Of a DNA stretch of 32,578 nt, positions 32,541 through 32,578 are shown piece after piece. Within the stretch, counting starts at the first letter, position 1. The number at the start of each line of letters is the position of its first letter. Both the position numbers and the translations under genes were made by a program. The notes beneath the pieces were generated by a model. The model saw only the letters and a list, made by a program, of their open reading frames with translations, did not search any database and was not told the origin of the DNA. Source of the DNA: Candidatus Babelota bacterium (GTDB taxonomy: Bacteria; Babelota; Babeliae; Babelales; JACPOV01); the NCBI GenBank assembly GCA_022707425.1, contig JAKJAQ010000006.1, forward strand, positions 1 to 32,578, written 5' to 3'.

Positions 32541-32578
32541 TTTTATGTAATCAGATTTGGTAATGTAATATTCAACTA

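Noticed and set aside
1-32578. CRISPR array, tRNA or rRNA genes, insertion sequences, known defence operons
   Set aside because: I looked through the gaps on both strands and found no spaced direct repeats, tRNA-like folds, rRNA segments, transposase genes with terminal repeats, or recognisable restriction, toxin-antitoxin or CBASS-like sets.

Overview
This AT-rich, gene-dense window looks like a chromosome of a small-genome, host-associated bacterium. The gene content fits Candidatus Dependentiae (TM6/Babeliae), intracellular bacteria of amoebae and other protists. That placement is an inference from compact layout, many exported proteins of unknown function, eukaryote-like domains (a DOT1-like methyltransferase, a half RING finger) and family resemblance. 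No rRNA or marker phylogeny is available here to prove it.

Layout. 1-2.9 kb: two related exported proteins (the first cut by the window edge), a ParA ATPase with a ribbon-helix-helix partner, and a third exported protein. 2.9-5 kb: dnaK on the minus strand with a consensus promoter and strong terminator. 5.0-5.87 kb: a gene-free block of unusual composition (GC-rich hairpins, a purine tract, a 20-bp tandem repeat, a CA-rich tract). 5.87-6.74 kb: a DMT/EamA transporter. 7.1-16.6 kb: a long co-directional housekeeping run carD-miaA-SPOR-ppiD/surA-recA-infC-rpmI-rplT, then a coiled-coil gene, zapA, a probable 6S RNA, rny and ymdB. Many of its junctions overlap (ATGA or TAATG), suggesting translational coupling. 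16.6-20.1 kb: small exported or membrane proteins, a CDP-alcohol phosphatidyltransferase, a rhodanese and a MazG-like pyrophosphohydrolase. 20.2-22.6 kb: proS (compact archaeal/eukaryotic type) and a Xer recombinase. 22.6-24.0 kb: an exported HExxH peptidase and an exported DOT1-like methyltransferase, divergent from dnaN-recF (24.1-26.3 kb). 26.3-26.6 kb: a probable small-RNA unit with its own promoters and terminator. 26.6-29.5 kb: an exported thioredoxin and a large exported subtilisin-like protease. 29.5-31.6 kb: a Cache plus pentameric ligand-gated-channel-like protein, split by a frameshift. The window ends with two small unrecognised proteins.

Most interesting: the frameshifted Cache-pLGIC gene, the exported DOT1-like enzyme and the exported half-RING protein as candidate host-directed factors, the orphan small-RNA unit behind recF, and the compositionally foreign 5.2-5.8 kb block. 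I saw no CRISPR array, tRNA, rRNA, insertion sequence or recognisable phage-defence operon. Database searches were not possible, so family calls rest on motifs and remembered family patterns.
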